In this document: piece by piece, positions 61,680 through 64,000 of the stretch
Layout of the letters: every line of letters begins with the position of its first letter
How positions within the stretch are numbered: the stretch's first letter is position 1
Source of the DNA: Scatophagus argus
Taxonomy: Eukaryota > Chordata > Actinopteri > Scatophagidae
DNA: 64,000 bases
Assembly (NCBI RefSeq): GCF_020382885.2
Contig: NC_058499.1
Location: 7,859,872 to 7,923,871 of the forward strand
Reading direction: 5' to 3'
Program-made: the position numbers and the translations under genes
Notes under the pieces: generated by a model
Seen by the model: only the letters and a program-made list of their open reading frames with translations
Told to the model about the DNA's origin: nothing
Database searches by the model: none

Positions 61680-62200
61680 TCATGTTTTCCTAAACTTTGC
61701 TTGTGTTCATGATTAGTAAAATTTTACTTAGAGCAGGAGTGTGAGCAGCAGGATGTCCCCCTCTCACAGGGTTTTGGACTATTATTTTTGATGCAGTAAT
61801 ACATAAACAGCATTATAATATAATAGCTGGTTACTGTAGAGCTGATTTTAACTACAACATACTGTATGCAATTGTGTAGCTCATTCTGATATTTAAGTAC
61901 AACAGATTGTATAGACTGATCCTATGTTATTGTGTAAAATCAATTAACAAAGTCATTAATAAGTAGAGCTTTTAATAAATATATTGCAGTAACAATGGTT
62001 TCTTATGAAATGCTGTAAAGTAGAAGTAGTATAACACATAAATACTGAAGTAAAAATGAAGAATAAGTGCCTCAAAAATGGACTTAAATACAGCATATTT
62101 TGTTATTTTGTTTTAAATACCTGATTTTACACGTTTGGAGGAAAATGTGTCACTGGGCCTAGCCTTAAAAAAAAAAAAAATCTAAAACTCCATTTCCCAC
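61680..62200. other. Spacer after the pseudouridine gene
   Basis: AT-rich, with no exons recognised. It ends with an A-run near 62168. Confidence 0.5.
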
Positions 62201-62214
62201 AAAACATCTGTTCA

Positions 62215-62495
62215 TCTGCGCACACTCAGCGGCACAGAACACTTGCCCCATTCCCTCCTCCCTACTTTAATGCTAGCTAAGATGGTGGTTAGAGCGTAAA
62301 TTGTCTCTACAATACTAAGAAAAGAAAGGGGCAAAAGATCGTTATAGCCTTTTAATCACAGCAAAACAACACAGCTACGGTTATCTTATGTGACCGTCTA
62401 TAGAAATTTTGACATTTCAAATATATTGGCTTGCAGTCCCCGCCCAATTTGGTGTGACTCCCTTGGAGTGGAATCCTAAGCTAAATACGGACAGG
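62215..62495 (+). promoter_or_regulatory. Probable promoter and non-coding first exon of a further gene
   Basis: A less AT-rich stretch with 'gcgcacactcagcggcac', then 'ctaagatggtggtt' (similar to the AAGATGGCGG core bound by YY1 at transcription starts), ending in a strong donor GGACAGG|gtaagt at 62495. Stops in all frames show that this exon would be untranslated. The gene body would lie beyond the window. Confidence 0.4.
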
Positions 62496-64000
62496 GTAAG
62501 TAACGCTAACGTTAGCCGATTTGTTCACTGGGCTGGTCAGCTTCCATTCTCCCTCTACAAATAAAGGACAGTTGTGTCTGTTAAAATTTTATAGACTTAC
62601 ACTAGAGTATTCCCAAGTTTATAAGACTATTGTCCAGGTAATCTTAATGTCGTGAGAGCAGTGTCAGTTGTGTATAGTGCCAAAAACTTGTTTCCAGCTC
62701 AGCGTTAGCTTGTGTAGGCCTCGTCGTAAGCTTGGCTCCAAAACCCCCGTACATTTTGATGATAGTATAGCATGCTAACTATGCCGATGCTAGCGGTTAG
62801 CAAAAAGCAAGCTGTCAGATAATATGTAGGCGAAAGCGTAACATTATGGCATATGGTTTTGCTATGGGTTGACGTCAATATCAATGTATTATTCATGTCT
62901 ATATGTTTTGATCTTGTAATTCAGTGTACATTTGCTCATGGATACTTGCTATTAGTTAGACCGGCCTCCTTTACCAATTCGCGGCTGATGTTAGCTTAGC
63001 CTAACGTTAGTCATTTAACATCTGTCATAATGTACGATCCAGAAGACAGAGCAGCTAAAGTTACCAGCCTGACTAACTACGTATTCTCGCTTCATATACG
63101 ATTTTACCAATCAGCTGATATGCTGCAAGTGAAGCAGCAAAACCGCGATACACATTTACATGGGAATTTATTAGCAAATGCTGTCAAGTATTTAAAATGT
63201 TGGCGTTTCTCTGTTGCCGACTGATTCAGGTCTGCACTGTCAGATTTTTACTAGTCTTGGTTTGTCATTGAGTTAGTCTTCTGGCAGCAGTGTTGTCAGT
63301 TAGAGGCCAGGCAGGTGTTTAATTGCTAACAGCAGACGTTTCATTTGTAAATACACGCAGTTGGTTCCATTTCCCTTTAACGTTCATCATGACGTTGTTT
63401 CTATTACTGTCCACCACTGAAAGACATCGCAACATCCGTATTATCATTTTAAGGTGATGGCTGCAGATTCCGTGTTATTGTCTAAGGCATACAGTCAGTG
63501 TATCTTTTTTTAGACAAGCCCATCTAGATCTATATCTGTCTATATCGTAATAGAAAGTCTTGCAACAATTCAAACCTTAAGGGAGATGAGAATGTTCAGT
63601 TTTAGTCAAAATTGATTTAGAGGGATGTTGATTCTACTTAATTATAATTTTTGTGTATTTGCAACCCATCAAAATTTCCCAGAGCCCAAGGTGATTGCCT
63701 CAAATTGCTTATTCTGTATAACCAGCCAGGAATTCAAATGTGTTTAGACAGCACTATCTAAACCATGAAATATTCTCTTTTAAGGAGGTTAAAGCAAGTG
63801 AATTTTCAAATTCGAGTTTTCAAATGATTTGTGATGAATTAATTATCAAACCACCAACCCATTAAATTCTGCTAATTGACTAAACATTTCAGCTCAGAAA
63901 TACTGCAAGGGCAGTTCAATATTTGAAGTACATTCAGTCTTCTATACTAAACATTACAAACATCTCTGTGCCCAGCGCCCTAGAGGACCATAGTGTGGAA
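62496..64000. other. Window end: probable first intron of the next gene
   Basis: No coding exon recognised. Many 'gctagc/gttagc'-type words near 62500-63010 are common in fish promoter-proximal and repeat DNA. Short frames such as the one at 63030-63224 have no family support. Confidence 0.4.

Noticed and set aside
1-64000. CRISPR arrays, operons, bacterial-style promoters, attachment sites
   Set aside because: None seen; the window is vertebrate nuclear DNA and its tandem repeats are simple microsatellites.

Overview
This window is nuclear DNA from a ray-finned fish, most likely a percomorph teleost. Evidence: compact intron-rich genes with GT-AG splice sites, a bpgm-cald1 gene pair that is also adjacent in human (7q33), teleost-type interspersed repeats, and a non-amniote-like troponin I cluster. 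Species cannot be named from sequence alone. All exon models below were built by hand: I read splice sites, tracked codon phase through each gene and compared with remembered family features. No alignment or search was run.

Layout. (1) 3.9-21.2 kb, minus strand: caldesmon (cald1), 15 coding exons, about 756 aa, including a long exon for the charged single-helix region of heavy caldesmon. One intron holds a deleted Tc1-like element and an L2-type LINE with an intact 988-codon ORF, both of which sit between the exons for the middle and C-terminal parts. (2) 21.2-28.5 kb: gene-poor, with one tRNA-derived SINE and a small dispersed repeat. (3) 28.5-32.1 kb, minus strand: bisphosphoglycerate mutase (bpgm), two coding exons, 258 aa. 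(4) 33.5-49 kb, minus strand: four tandem, complete troponin I genes, each with eight exons including a 4-nt (7-nt in copy 1) micro-exon, and each with a shared muscle-type promoter block. No troponin T gene is visible beside them. (5) 51.5-54.8 kb, plus strand: an IL-17 receptor A gene with a short cytoplasmic tail, 592 aa. (6) 56.6-61.7 kb, plus strand: a bifunctional pseudouridine-degrading enzyme (pseudouridine-5'-phosphate glycosidase fused to a PfkB-family kinase), 18 coding exons, 718 aa. (7) 62.2-64 kb: a probable non-coding first exon and intron start of a further plus-strand gene.

Functionally the left two thirds is muscle-biased: caldesmon and troponin I both control actin-myosin access on thin filaments (smooth/non-muscle and striated respectively). 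bpgm controls 2,3-bisphosphoglycerate in red cells. The right third has unrelated immune-receptor and nucleoside-catabolism genes. The most interesting content is the four-gene troponin I array, especially copy 4, whose troponin-C-binding switch segment is replaced while the ORF stays intact.
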